Shown here in pieces: positions 47,501-56,689 of a stretch of 64,000 nucleotides of DNA. How positions within the stretch are numbered: the first letter of the stretch is position 1; every line of letters starts with the position of its first letter. The notes beneath the pieces are model-generated. The model searched no databases and had not been told where the DNA came from. It saw nothing but the letters and a program-made list of their open reading frames with translations. Position numbers and translations under genes: made by a program. This stretch comes from Dendrobium chrysotoxum (lineage: Eukaryota; Streptophyta; Magnoliopsida; Asparagales; Orchidaceae), in assembly GCA_019925795.1 (NCBI GenBank), contig CM034300.1:68799021-68863020 (forward strand). Direction: 5' to 3'.

Positions 47501-48486
47501 TTATATTTATCTCTTACAATACGATTCAACTGTTTCCTCCTTCAATGCATATAATTGGATGCATTTTTTCATGGTTTCTTATGTCATAATATTGTTGAAG
47601 GTATTGCATCAACATTAGTTAAGCAATCAAGTTGCCCCAAATGTTCTTCCACAAAATGCACCGTCAAGGACCTGTTGCCAAACTTGTCACTTCGCCAGGC
47701 AATCGAACATTTTCTGGAGGCACAGAACGCCGGTAATGCTTCATATAACAATCTTCCAATGTATGCTCCAGGTGAGGTATTTTAATTTTTTTTCTTTCAT
47801 AAACGAGGTTTCTATTTGAATGCATCTTTAAACCACACAAAATTCAGATGGAGAATCCGGAATTCAAACAAAAGAGGTATCATGTGCTGTATCTGTACGA
47901 CAACAACTACCCACATGTCAGCCTTCCCCTTCTGCAACAGGGATGGGGTCCAACCATGTTGTTTCAGAACCTGCATCTGAATGTAGGCACTGTTGGTTTT
48001 TTGTTTTCAAACTGCTCCTTTAAAAACACATGTTTATGTCTTTCTAGAAGTAATCATCATCATCACCATCATTTGCTCTACCCCAAATATTGGGGATTTA
48101 TGATGAAACTTTCTAAGAAAATACTCGCATTTCTTGGTAGTTCCTCAAACTAGATTTGGAATGTCCTGCAGAAAGATGAGGGTATGTTAATTATAAATTA
48201 TAAGTTTTTATTAAGACTATAATTTAATGATTTGGAATTTGTGTTTTAACTGTAAACCTCTTATTGCAAGTCTTATAGTGATGGATTGGTTTGTGATTAC
48301 TAAGGTTTCGTTTGTGACAACTTTCTTATTACTCTCTAAAGCACCTTTTTAGTACAAAAAATTTTTGATCTAAAATTTTTTGTATTATAAAGCTATTTTA
48401 GAAAGCAAAAAGTAAGCTGTCCCAAATGAAGCCTAAATGTCGTTTTCTTTTAGGATAATCTAGCAGTTTGGGCAGAGTTGCTTTAA
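29010..48486 (+). CDS. PQT3-like: DWNN-RING E3 ubiquitin ligase, RBBP6/PQT3 family (spliced)
   Basis: My reconstruction joins exons 29010-29178, 29270-29357, 29447-29516, 43982-44115, 45441-45518, 45599-45723, 47601-47771, 47848-47982 and tentatively 48141-48181 and 48454-48486. All junctions are GT-AG and phases agree, giving about 347 residues. Residues 1-76 are the DWNN ubiquitin-like domain (MAVYYKFRSS at the start, then ISVRDLRARI and PVGASVVIKRVP). Residues 198-236 form a C4C4-type RING with CSLC, MIPCC, FCNRC and CPKC. RBBP6/MPE1/PQT3 proteins are nuclear E3 ligases linked to 3'-end processing and, in Arabidopsis, oxidative-stress tolerance. The usual CCHC zinc knuckle between DWNN and RING is absent, and plant PQT3 proteins are much longer, so this is a short paralogue, an unusual variant or a decaying copy. 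Intron 3 is 14.5 kb and filled with transposons. The last two exons are the weakest part. Confidence 0.8.
30477..31327. mobile_element. Small non-autonomous CACTA element in intron 3
   Basis: The left end reads CACTACAAGAAATTC, the common CACTA terminus, and the right end reads AAATTTTACAGTAGTG. The flanking trinucleotides are TAA and CAA, one mismatch from a 3-bp duplication. Subterminal repeats such as TTTCTGGCAGA and its complement occur throughout both arms. At 851 bp it cannot encode a transposase; open frames here are incidental. The stretch 29517-30476 before it holds nothing recognised. Confidence 0.75.
31690..33258 (+). mobile_element. 5' LTR of a non-coding LTR element, interrupted
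   Basis: Two blocks, about 31690-32195 and 33165-33258, align with the direct repeat at about 37587-38222. Shared phrases include 'tttgtggatagaca(t)atag' and the end 'ccacaagtcatttgcataca' against 'ccacgagactttcacacacg'. A primer-binding-site-like TTAGTATTAGAGC (33259-33271) follows, one or two changes from the usual TTGGTATCAGAGC. About 970 bases (32195-33165) appear inserted into this LTR. Confidence 0.6.
32195..33165. mobile_element. Unclassified insertion inside the 5' LTR
   Basis: This block is missing from the matching 3' LTR. Both subterminal regions carry GCGC-containing words: 'catagcgcatggtg' near the left, and 'cagcgcatcacgcgctat' and 'ctatggtgcgctg' near the right, partly in inverted orientation. 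A minus-strand frame (32527-32757) has no recognised homology. The class of element is unknown. Confidence 0.4.
33385..36477 (+). mobile_element. RTE-clade LINE, full-length but degraded
   Basis: Broken frames spell an RTE-type endonuclease-reverse transcriptase. The endonuclease start is at 33645-33780 (IGTYNICSLTDKLIEL, then INILYIHETKWVG). The reverse-transcriptase core lies around 35030-35700, and the C-terminal part at 35850-36390 (FRYL, GWLKWRSALGILCD, RERRLRWF). It ends in a (TTG)n-like tail, typical of RTE. At about 3.1 kb it is near full length, but stops and frameshifts throughout make it inactive. Three other fragments of the family lie at 54.8-58.8 kb. Confidence 0.8.
36486..37072. 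mobile_element. hAT-type MITE with perfect 8-bp duplication
   Basis: Perfect 12-bp inverted ends TAGGGGTGTCAA/TTGACACCCCTA enclose 587 bases. An exact 8-bp target duplication TTGTTGCA flanks it (36478-36485, 37073-37080), diagnostic of the hAT superfamily. It landed in the TTG-rich 3' tail of the RTE LINE. The subterminal DNA is built from GACCC/GGGTC words. The GC-rich centre (36695-36860) holds a minisatellite. The overlapping open frames on both strands reflect that GC-rich repeat. Confidence 0.9.
36695..36860. repeat. GC-rich ~24-bp minisatellite inside hAT MITE
   Basis: Variants of 'cgcgtgcccgcgtccgctc' recur about six times, separated by short spacers. It is the most GC-rich DNA in the window and the main source of long open frames there. 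Confidence 0.7.
37587..38222 (+). mobile_element. 3' LTR of the non-coding LTR element
   Basis: Direct repeat of the LTR at 31690-33258 without the 970-base insertion. It contains a (TC)n run (37965-37990) in the position where the 5' copy has 'ctctccctctc'. Ends are approximate. The 300 bases to 38523 after it hold nothing recognised. Confidence 0.6.
38524..38851 (+). repeat. Copia 5' LTR
   Basis: Starts TGTAAAATCCCAACC. Contains two copies of 'cccttggcattttgatccca' (about 38539 and 38617), 'aggaaggattatattagagc' and a TATA-like CTATAAATAGGG (about 38784). Confidence 0.85.
39078..39990 (+). pseudogene. Copia GAG pseudogene
   Basis: The frame starts MSKTNFSQSS. Motifs typical of copia GAG follow in broken frames: LNGKNYL, QFVKTYLKGK, DSMILSW, and later a TEYVTLFQSLW-like segment. 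Nonsense codons occur early (after NGKNYL) and at least one frameshift follows. It would have encoded the capsid/nucleocapsid part. Confidence 0.7.
40140..43207 (+). pseudogene. Copia POL pseudogene (PR-INT-RT-RNase H)
   Basis: The protease active site (DSGATNH type) at about 40158 now reads with a stop in place of Gly. A GAG-pre-integrase LGHLS motif lies near 40568. Integrase remnants follow to about 41300. Reverse transcriptase is seen at 41860-42450, with the YVDD catalytic motif in LLVYVDDIILIGND (about 42350-42390). RNase H (42750-43207) keeps a 152-codon open frame with SSAEAEYRAM and KHIEVDKHFI. Multiple stops make the polyprotein non-functional. Confidence 0.8.
43329..43634 (+). repeat. 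Copia 3' LTR
   Basis: Matches the 5' LTR along its length, starting TTTTAAATCCCAGCC (the TG start mutated). It keeps 'aggaaggattatattagagc' and CTATAAATAGGGAGG. Confidence 0.85.
43982..44115 (+). CDS. PQT3-like: Exon 4 of the PQT3-like gene
   Basis: Acceptor tttgcag|aagttt; donor gtcag|gtgcaa. It is phase 0 at the start, matching exon 3, and phase 2 at the end. It encodes KFGVDNFDDFGVDLYPNMD and further acidic/polar residues; NFDDFGVDLY is the recurring motif after DWNN in plant homologues. It lies after the 14.5-kb intron. Confidence 0.8.
45441..45723 (+). CDS. PQT3-like: Exons 5-6 of the PQT3-like gene (linker and RING start)
   Basis: Exon 5 (45441-45518) is a polar linker, with acceptor atttcag|ggcag and donor tctga|gtaaga. 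Exon 6 (45599-45723) runs from aggcag|ggatat to cagat|gtaagt and encodes DMHFQVTFNTDLPAELRC, the usual lead into the RING, followed by CSLC and MIPCC. No CCHC knuckle is encoded in exons 4-6. Confidence 0.85.
46864..47099. mobile_element. Mutator-like foldback MITE in intron 6
   Basis: The ends GAGAAAAAGGACAAAAATGG and TGATCATTTTTTCT are inverted, and the interior alternates 'ggtccct'/'aaccaaaatagtc' words that pair into a hairpin. The flanks ATCTTTTAT and ATTTTTAAT match at 7 of 9 positions, consistent with a decayed 9-bp MULE duplication. It is related to the larger copy at 60412-61005. Confidence 0.65.
47601..47982 (+). CDS. PQT3-like: Exons 7-8 of the PQT3-like gene (RING end and tail)
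   Basis: Exon 7 (47601-47771) completes the RING after gttgaag|gtattg (CIASTLVKQSSCPKC), then DLLPNLSLRQAIEHFLEAQ, the standard DLLPN...LR segment after RBBP6-type RINGs. It ends ctccag|gtgagg. Exon 8 (47848-47982) begins DGESGIQTKEVSCAVS and ends gaat|gtaggc. The intron between is only 76 bases. Confidence 0.85.
48141..48486 (+). CDS. PQT3-like: Tentative exons 9-10 and stop of the PQT3-like gene
   Basis: Exon 9 (48141-48181, ttggtag|ttcct to atgagg|gtatgt) keeps the phase and ends in phase 0. Exon 10 (48454-48486, ttttag|gataat) adds DNLAVWAELL and a TAA stop. An alternative acceptor ten bases on (ctagcag|tttggg) gives a different 23-residue ending, also stopping. The real transcript may splice past this to exons I cannot recognise. 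Confidence 0.4.
48304..48433. mobile_element. Tourist-like foldback MITE, copy E, in tentative intron 9
   Basis: A 130-bp hairpin from GGTTTCGTTTGTGACAAC to GTCCCAAATGAAGCC, flanked by TAA (48301-48303, 48434-48436). It ends about 20 bases before the putative acceptor of exon 10. Confidence 0.75.
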
Positions 48487-48489
48487 AAC

Positions 48490-49170
48490 CTTTGAATCAA
48501 AGTTGTCCGAAGGATCTATGGGTTATTTGCCGATCTAACTATGAGCAAGCAAGCAGCTATCTTGCCCATCTTAACTTGGGGATGTAGTGAGTTAGTAGCA
48601 GTGGGTGGCAAAATTGCTTTCTTCCTATTCCATTGGAAACCACATATATTGTGTTCTTCACATTCTTGCAATTCCAATTTATGCTGCTGTCATTGTAGGG
48701 TACAAACAATATTACTTTTAAAGCAGGCTGAAGATCCTTGCTTCTGTTACAAGCTTGCTACAAATATTTATGGAAAATGCATAAACTTGAAGTACCCAGA
48801 ATTCTACCGAAAATGAATTGTAGTCTGTAGCTCTGTATATGGTTCTTTTTTTCTAATTTGGTTTTGAAAGAGCAAGGAAGAGTATATAATATATACTAGA
48901 TGCAAATTTTCAGTATGCTGAAAAGTCTTTAATTACTTGCACTAAAGAAAAAAAAGAGGTATTTGCATTAAAGAAGGTTGTTAAATTTAGCAGTTGTTAT
49001 CACATCTGTTAAGTTAGGAAATGATAAAATTGTTAGAAAATCTTTCAAAATTTCATAAAAGCATTCTCTGGATTTGATAGAAGCAATCGCACTATGATAG
49101 GCATTCCTCCTTTAGCAAAGCATAGCATAGAACTTGATAGATTTTATTATTTTTTGATGTACTTGTTTTT
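48490..49170. other. Probable 3' region of the PQT3-like gene
   Basis: Contains a 91-codon Cys-rich frame (48541-48816) without recognised homology and AT-rich DNA that could be 3' UTR. No clear polyadenylation site can be assigned. Confidence 0.3.
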
Positions 49171-49228
49171 TAGTGATCGACAAACTTATGAATGATCTGT
49201 TGATAGAGCCCCCTTTTAAAGATAATTT

Positions 49229-49360
49229 GCATCACCTCTTCCTTGTGTATGCTAAAAGCCCTCTATTTCAGCTCAAATTGCCAGAGCATTTGTTTGAAAA
49301 TCCATTGGAATTCCCTGATTGCATCACCTCTTCCTTGTGTATGCTAAAAGCCCTCTATTC
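49229..49360. repeat. 40-bp direct repeat, two copies 92 bp apart
   Basis: The phrase beginning 'gcatcacctcttccttgtgt' and running to 'gccctctatt' occurs at 49229 and again at 49321 without mismatch. It sits in a 148-codon frame (49173-49619), probably incidental. Confidence 0.8.
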
Positions 49361-49703
49361 TCTCTTCTACACACTTTTTATCTCTCATTTTGCTCTGTAT
49401 TGCCCGACCTCGCTTTCTTGTTTCAAATCTATACACGCATTTTCTTTCTTCTCTCATCACCCCTTTTCCTCATCTTCATCTACTGACATGAATCCCCTAT
49501 GTTTAAGCCCACACCTCTCTTGTATTGCTTCCTCTCACGAACGTAGAAACCTCATCGCGAATGTAGAAACCCCATCGCTTGCCATCTATTTTCACATGTT
49601 AGAAGGTTTGAGCTTGTGATGCTTGCATGAACCCCTAAACTTCAACCCATGCATTTCTTTTCCCACTGTCTCCCCCCCCACACAAAAACCTCAGCATTTG
49701 CTA

Positions 49704-49789
49704 TCTCCTGACACATGTTAGAAGTCCAAGCTTGCCATCAGTCATGTCTCCTGACACATGTTAGAAGTCCAAGCTTGCCATCAGTCATG
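49704..49789. repeat. Exact 43-bp tandem duplication
   Basis: Two adjacent identical units start 'tctcctgacacatgttagaa' at 49704 and 49747. The lack of mismatches implies a recent event. Confidence 0.9.
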
Positions 49790-49899
49790 TCTCTAACTCG
49801 TATGAACACCCATAATCACTGCTCTCTCTATACATCTTTGCCCTCTCGTCATTGCTCTCTTCTTCCTTGGCTACACTTTGTTTTGCTCTCTCATGCTAC

Positions 49900-51470
49900 G
49901 AAAACCCATCTCGTATAAATCTCACTATAACCTTAGCATGACCCCTTGCTATGCTTGAGTACATTGAGGACAATAAGTATAACTTCCTTGAACTTTATCC
50001 CTTGAAACACTTTGATGAGGACATCACTACATGGAAAGTTTATCGTAGACGTGGTCGTCGATCTACGACCACGATCGAGTCATTGTATTTTTGAGTTTTA
50101 TCGTGTCGTTGTTTTCTTTCATTTGATTATGTTATTTCTTTTCTTGTTTTACCCCTTAAGGGTGGATTGTGTGTAAGCCCAAGAGGGCATTGTTGTTTTT
50201 ATTTTTGTAGTCCTTTGTTTGAGGCTATTTAAAAGCCCTTTGATGTAACTTTAAGCTTAATGAATGATTATTATGAAAAATTCCTGCATTGGTGTTCTCT
50301 TTGATTGAGAGCTTGTGAGTTGTGTGGAAGAGCCTAGGAGAGGCTAACTCGTAGCATCCAACAGCGGCCTCCGGGAGCTCTTGGTTCCTTCTCTAATTCC
50401 CTATCTTCTTCCTCCACCCGCCGGCTCAAAGCCCCTCCCCCCTTCCCTTGCACCCGTCGGCCTCCCCCTCCCAAGCCGAGCCCCCCATCCCCTCCACCAC
50501 CTCTCGGCCAACCCTCTCCCCCATGCAGGCTGCCGGCCTCTTCCCTTCCCCCCCCCCCCTCTTAATTTGATGTCCTAATTTAGGATTGGCACCTATTTAG
50601 AAAGAATTGAATTTTAAATTCAAATAGAATTTGAAATTAAAAATTTCCTAAAAGACTCAATCTATTTTAGGAAAGTTGCCTAAATAAGTCCTATTTGAAT
50701 TTAAACTTGAATAGGATTAAATTACATCTTTCCAAATACTCATATCTTAAATTAGGCAACCCCAAATCAAGTCCCCTAATACCCTCTCACCTCATTAGTG
50801 CCGTCGGCCCCCTCTCTCTCTCCAATCCCCCTCTCTCCCATTAATTCCTACCTCTTTAGAATTAAATCCTAATTTTCCTTTTCCCACTTCCCTCCTAATT
50901 CAAAACTGAAAATAATTTCAGATTTTGGAAACATAGCCTTCTCCTAACCCTAACCCTACCTCTCCAAAATCTGAACCAATTTCCCTCCCTCATCCCCACC
51001 TTGGCCGGCCCTTCCCACATCTCCCTTTCCACTTGATTTTCAGAGGAGAACTTCAATCTCTTGGGGAGAAACATCAAGGACAGCAAAGGAGCATTCCCTT
51101 CAACCATCCCCCTCCCCAATCACTATGAATGGAGATTCCCGACTGGGATTTCGGATTGGTGCATGATGATCAAGGACACATCGACATATTCTGATTTCCG
51201 TTCTTCGACGTAGGTTTCGATTTCGACAATACCATTGAAGAGTACGTTGATCGCATCAAAGTTGCTCTAGTGGACATAATCGACAAACAACGGTCAAAGG
51301 GATATTGGTCCATCGCCGGTCGACCAACCTTCTCTACCACTCCGACTACCCCTCAACATACCCTTAAAGGTTACATTCTTCACATCCTCAATATCATTGC
51401 CGGCGCCATTCACAAACAAGTGGATCAAGTTCGAAGGCATATTTCTCTCGGATCACAATAAGGGTGAGCT
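49900..51470 (+). mobile_element. Possible LTR/leader remnant of an LTR retroelement
   Basis: A promoter-like block (gaggctatttaaaagcccttt, about 50221-50241) is followed by an 'aatgaatgattattatg' region and a sequence resembling an LTR end plus leader (50290-50370). Next come C-rich DNA and a coding-like frame with one stop at about 51189, including FDFDNTIEEYVDRIKVALV and ending 51461. No polymerase motif is present, so the class is uncertain. A perfect stem GTGGTCGT/ACGACCAC lies at about 50048-50069. Confidence 0.3.
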
Positions 51471-51539
51471 TTCTCCTTCCATTTCAATTGCCTTTCTCTA
51501 TTCACTAACCTTGTAGGAGACGATGGAATCGCAAAGGAT

Positions 51540-53290
51540 CAATCCCGCTTAAATGCTAAAACTTAGTAAACGTAGGGTTTGAGTGCATTTTTCTTTGCTA
51601 CTGATTTCATTGTTAACTTAGGGATATTGATTGAACGCCTATTACTTTGCATGTTGTGATTTTCTAAGTTATTTGTTGTTCAAGTATTTAGCAAGTGATT
51701 TGGCCTAAACGTAGACACCCCTTTCTTGTTTTATTTTGTTGTTTCAAGTTGCTAATAATTTTAATCTATAATTGCTTTCTTCAAGAAGTCGTGCTAATCC
51801 TTTTGTTTTAATTTAAAAGCATCTTAGTCCTACATCACACTTACGATGTAAATTATGTCTAGAACAATTTCAGCAATTGCTGAGGTGAGGCTTATAGCCT
51901 TTCCTACAGCATAAATCATATCATGTCCTATACATAGCGATTGGTGGGCAAGATCTTCACAAGTCCTATACATAAACAAATACAATATCCAAATTCAAAT
52001 GGAAAAACAACCCTTAGAAATAATTACAATAATGTCTCAGGAGTGTATTTGGAAAATAGAAGTCATTTGTGGATATGCTAAATGCCCATTAATAATATGT
52101 AATTTTATAATATTCTTATCAATACACTATTAATTTTTTCAATGCTCCAAAAAAATGTGCTGGGTCACTAAGTCACCAAAATATTTTCAAATAATATAAA
52201 AGAGCTATAGCTATAGATTAATTTTTGTGATAATAATTGACAAACATAAGCACTAATTTTTGTTCAAATACATCAATAAACTTGTCCACCAATGAAAAGA
52301 TGTGTTAATGCATCACACCCTCCAGATAATCCCATTCTCGACCCAAGGGTCACAATAAATCTTGGGTGACTCTAGGGAACTATAATCTCCTACCTGGGAT
52401 AACAAATCATTGAAGTTTCCTCACAAGAATTAATTATTATAATACTCTAGGGTCCTAACTTGAATACATTAAATGTCAATTTCGTTGATTAGGTATAAGC
52501 TAAGGATTTGGGTTCGATCTTGCTATTCCCAATTGATTTAAAGGGTCATGGCTTATTATTATCTCAAAATGCATGTTAAAATATGCACTACATCAAAAAC
52601 CAAAATCACCACTTGTCTACATTGCGTACTGGTAAGGTAAGGTCCACCATACAAGCCACCTTACTTATAGGTTAAGGCATATGACCCATTATTGGGCTTT
52701 CCTCATCATGATGATTGTACTTGTAAGCATTGCTTGTAGGCTTTTCAACAAATGCAAATTCCATCTTGATCAATTTGGGTGGGCACAAAGTCAACAAACT
52801 AATTAAATCAAAACTTGGACCTTCCAAGGGATTTAAGTTCCTGCCTTATTAATCTATACCACACAAAGTTGACAAGCCTATAAAGGTACTTAATTCTCAG
52901 GTCTTTCAATGAATGTAAGCTCCAACCCAAATCAAAATTGGGCCAATTACCATGCTAACAATGCAACAAATCAAAATCAAATTTGCTAATCAAAATTACA
53001 CAAACCAAAAATCTTCTCCGAGTCAAATTAAAACTTGTTAACAACTAATAACGTGGACATGCCTTTGAGTTCTGGTTAGCTATGTCTAGTACTTCTGAAC
53101 CCCACGCGACCATGCTTTGTGCCTCTAGAATATTTAATGAAGTCTAGTTCAACAAGTCCTTGGTAGTAGACGAGTTAATGATAATTTTGAAAGCACATGT
53201 TTGACATATAATATTTGAGAGAAGGCAACCTATCATTGCTAATCAGATTCCTTAATTGTTACAAATTATAGCCCTCTAATTAGAGGCGTT
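51540..53290. other. Intergenic DNA, nothing recognised
   Basis: No gene, RNA or clear element ends. Composition is typical AT-rich plant intergenic DNA with short frames only. Confidence 0.35.
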
Positions 53291-53757
53291 AATTTAAGTT
53301 AATTTGTTGGGCTTAGGTCTTACCCAAAGTTGAATTAGCACAAAAATTGTTGACCCAGATCTGACTTGTTTATTATACAGGTCAAAATACTTGACATGAA
53401 CCCGATTTGATGCAAACCTAATTGTCCCAAATCAAATACATGTGATCCATTTATTATATGGTTAATGCATTTATTTTGGGTCAACACAACCTAATTACAA
53501 CTTGAATATGACTTGTTGAGGCGAAGGAGGGTTGTAGACTAGTCAAAGAGGATGCATTTTAGACTCGAAAATTAAATTGGTTATTTTTTGGGTTGATTTA
53601 GGGTTTTTGGGTTAACTTGAATCCGACCTGAATATTAAATGGATTGAAATTTTATGCTTCTTGAGCTCAACCCATATATTATTCGGGTCAACCAAAAATT
53701 GATTTTTTCGAGTTGGGCCTGTGTTGGGTTGGTGTGTCGTGTCATTTATTGACATCT
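53284..53757. mobile_element. Very degenerate hAT-type MITE
   Basis: The ends AGAGGCGTTAA and TTGACATCT resemble decayed TAGGGGTGTCAA-type termini, and the interior has 'gggtcaac'/'gacccaga' words as in the 26758 and 36486 elements, though far more AT-rich. No target duplication is visible. Confidence 0.35.
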
Positions 53758-53875
53758 AATGCTGACAGAATGGATTTGCTAGTATGCTTGGGATGATGAA
53801 GCCATGAGGTTTTGATATGAATTGCCTCTTTTACCCTAATCATTGCCCATTGATTAATCTCAAACTTAAATATTG

Positions 53876-54062
53876 AAAAATCACTGCCAAGTTTCTCTCA
53901 TCACATCGACGGGAGATAATTAGCTATCAGAGCTTGTATTCATAGGAACTCTCAACCCATATATAAATATATTTTTATCCAACATTAAGGAAAATCTAGT
54001 TAAAACAAACCTAATGTATTTCAAGAAAAATCACTGCCGAGTTTCTCTCATCACATCGAGGA
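53876..54062. repeat. Direct repeat of ~37 bp, 150 bp apart
   Basis: 'aaaaatcactgcc(a/g)agttt' continuing to 'ctctcatcacatcga' occurs at about 53876 and 54027 with one mismatch. The rest of 53760-54780 holds nothing recognised. Confidence 0.7.
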
Positions 54063-54782
54063 GGCACGAGGGTTAGGGGTTGGCATTTCCTAAATGATCA
54101 TATATCTCTAAAAACTCTAGCATGCTTACGACATGGACACACTCCTCTTTTCGGCTTGTTGTCCATAAAATTCTTGTGGTTCTTGATCCACCTTTTCAAG
54201 GCCATTAAATTCATATAAAAATTCTTTCATTGCTCTCGATACTTCTCTATTGATTGTTGTATCATTAAATTGTTGTTCTCTCCTCTATAAAACCAAACTG
54301 ATTTTTCAATAGAAGCATGAATTTTCTTATAATTTATGTTCCATTGACCTCACCTAGGCTTCAATCTATAACTCATTTATTTAATTCCCTTATGTATGCT
54401 AGTGCCATAAGCATTTTCTGAATTGCGAGAGATTGGCATTTATCTTTCTTGTCTAATCATTTTACATTCTCTTAGTATGTATGATTTTATTAAAAAACTT
54501 TGTTTAACAAGCTCTAATGTCTCACATAGGGCATATTAGCACATGAGGCTACGACCACTGCAAAGTTTTGTGAGGATTTGATTTACATAGCCTTTCTCTT
54601 GCATTGCCAAGAGCCTGTTTGCATGGCTCTTTAAATCTAAATTGCTATCTAATGCTGAACTAAAGTTGTGTTCTTATCTATGTTCTTCAAATCTGCCTAC
54701 TTTATCTTGTTGGACCTATAAATAATATTCTTGTTATGTTCATTTTTTATTCTTCAGAGAATTTATTTGTTAATACTCATTT

Positions 54783-55575
54783 ACAACAACAATAACAACA
54801 TCAAGCCTTTATCCTACTATGTGGGGTCGGCTACATGAATCCTTTTTCTCTATTGTGTCATGTTAAAAGTCAAATTCTCGTTTAAATCTAATAAAGAAAG
54901 ATCATTTCTAATATTTTCTAACCAAGTCTTTTTATGTCTAACTCTACCTTTCTTAACATAAGTCAAATCTTAGACCTCTACTTTCCTAACCGGGTCATCG
55001 GGAGGCTGCCGTTTTATGTGACCAAACCATCTAAGGCGACTCTCTCTAATCTTATCTTCCACTGGAGCTACTCCAACCTTTTCACGAATATGCTCATTTC
55101 CTATCCTATCTCTAAGGGTAAAGCCACTCATCCACCTGAGCATCCTCATCTCTGCAACACTTAATTTAGAATTATGCTTCTCTTTTCATGGCCAACATTC
55201 GGGACCATAAAGCATTACAGGTCTCGCCACCATCTTATAGAATTTTCCTTAAGTTTGAGGGGTACTTTTCTATCACACAATAAGCCCGATGCATTCCTCC
55301 ACTTCAATCATCCAACTTAGATTCTGCTGATAATATCCCCATTTATTTCACAATCACTCTGAACAATAGATCCAAGATATCTAAAACGTGTACTCTTATT
55401 AATGACTTGATCGCCCAAAGTCACAATCCCCTCACTAGGTCTATTATTACTAAAATTATACTCCATATATTCCGTTTTAGATCTACTCAAGCGAAAATTT
55501 AATAATTTAAATTTTTTTTCTATCTTTACTTTATGTTCATTATCAACTAAAGTGAATTTCACTCTTAATACATCG
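54783..55575 (-). mobile_element. RTE LINE, 3' fragment
   Basis: Starts with RC of the (TTG)n tail (acaacaacaataacaac) and reads backwards through the RTE C-terminal region. On the minus strand a frame at 55317-55562 has YMEYNFSNN, FRYLGSIVQSD and DGDI-like residues, matching the plus-strand copy near 35850-35940. It is truncated at the 5' end, as usual for LINEs. Confidence 0.75.
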
Positions 55576-56020
55576 ATTGATGATATTACTTAGAGAAATT
55601 GTTTCTTTTGCATTCACTAGTTTATATGTCCAATTTCTTGTTGATATGTAGGTTACTGTTTAGCTTTTTATTGCTTTATGGCTTTTTTTTGTTTCCCTTT
55701 AATGTTTTTTTGTCTATATACTTTTTTTATTCATTGTTTAAATTTGAATTTATTGTCTGTTAAAATAAAGAATGTTGACCGATCAATATGGTACAATTCG
55801 GGAGAGAACAAATCTTTTTGGTCGATATATGATGGATAGATGTAAAATAAAGAATATGAACTTTAAAATTTTGGAGGTTAGGGATTAGTATAAGCTCATT
55901 AATGGCTTTCTTTTTGGGAGTAAATAGAATAACTGTAGAACCATATGGGGAGGAGTTCAAGCAAGTTTGTTTTGACTAGAAATAAAAAAATAAGTTAGTC
56001 TAAAATAATTTTAATATTGA
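55576..56020. other. Unassigned AT-rich DNA between LINE fragments
   Basis: No recognisable coding or element ends. Confidence 0.3.
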
Positions 56021-56050
56021 GTTGAATTTTCAACTGATTTTGGCCAAACT

Positions 56051-56096
<46 letters not shown>

Positions 56097-56103
56097 TACA
56101 TAC
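56051..56103. repeat. Compound microsatellite (TA)n(CA)n(CATA)n
   Basis: TA, then CA, then CATA repeats run directly into the 3' end of a minus-strand RTE fragment, so the compound repeat could be its degenerate tail or the target. Confidence 0.9.
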
Positions 56104-56395
56104 AACTAGCTTTTTTCCCACTGTGGGGTCGGCTGCTTGAATCCTTTTTTTTCCATTGTGACATTAAGAGTCAAATTCTTTTTAAATCTAATAAAAGAGG
56201 CCATTTTTAGTACTTTATAATCAATTTTTTAGATCTTATTCTATTTTTCTCAACATAAATTGGATTTAATGCACTACTCTTAATAGGGTCATTAGAAGGC
56301 TAACGTTTTATGTGACCAAACAATCTAAGGCAACTCTTTCTAATCTTATTTGCCATTGGAACTACTCCAACTATCTCTTGTATGACACTTAATTC
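56104..56395 (-). mobile_element. RTE LINE, short 3' fragment
   Basis: Contains 'ccactgtggggtcggctgct' and 'ttatgtgaccaaacaatcta', which match the 3' part of the copy at 54783-55575. It abuts a Cassandra LTR. Confidence 0.65.
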
Positions 56396-56416
56396 TCATC
56401 TTTTGGCTGGTATATT

Positions 56417-56669
56417 GCTCTGATATCATTTATAACAGCCCAAACTCTTAATCATCGAGATATTGTCCGCTTTGGCCTAAGGATCTCACAGTTTTGTCCT
56501 GTTGGTATAACTTCTCAGGAGGTTACCTATCCCAGAAGGTTACCCATCCCATAATTTCTTCGGGATAAGCACGCCTAATTGCGGAGTTTCTTAATAAAAT
56601 ACCAATTATTACACCGAAAGAATGATTGATTTTTAAGAGTTTAGCTTCTTTTACTTAAAGGGTTTCACA
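56417..56669 (-). mobile_element. Cassandra LTR plus primer-binding site
   Basis: On the minus strand an LTR runs from TGTGAAACCC (56669) to GGGCTGTTATA (56431), with the 5S-like core (RC 'gcacgcctaattgcggagtt'). After two bases comes TGATATCAGAGC (RC of 56417-56428), a one-base variant of the tRNA-Met primer-binding site. This copy therefore shows the LTR orientation. The interior is lost where the RTE fragment begins. Confidence 0.85.
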
Positions 56670-56689
56670 ATAAGAGAGAAAGTAAGGAG

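Noticed and set aside
48541..48816. 91-residue Cys-rich protein
   Set aside because: No family resemblance, odd composition, and a position in the likely 3' UTR of the PQT3-like gene.
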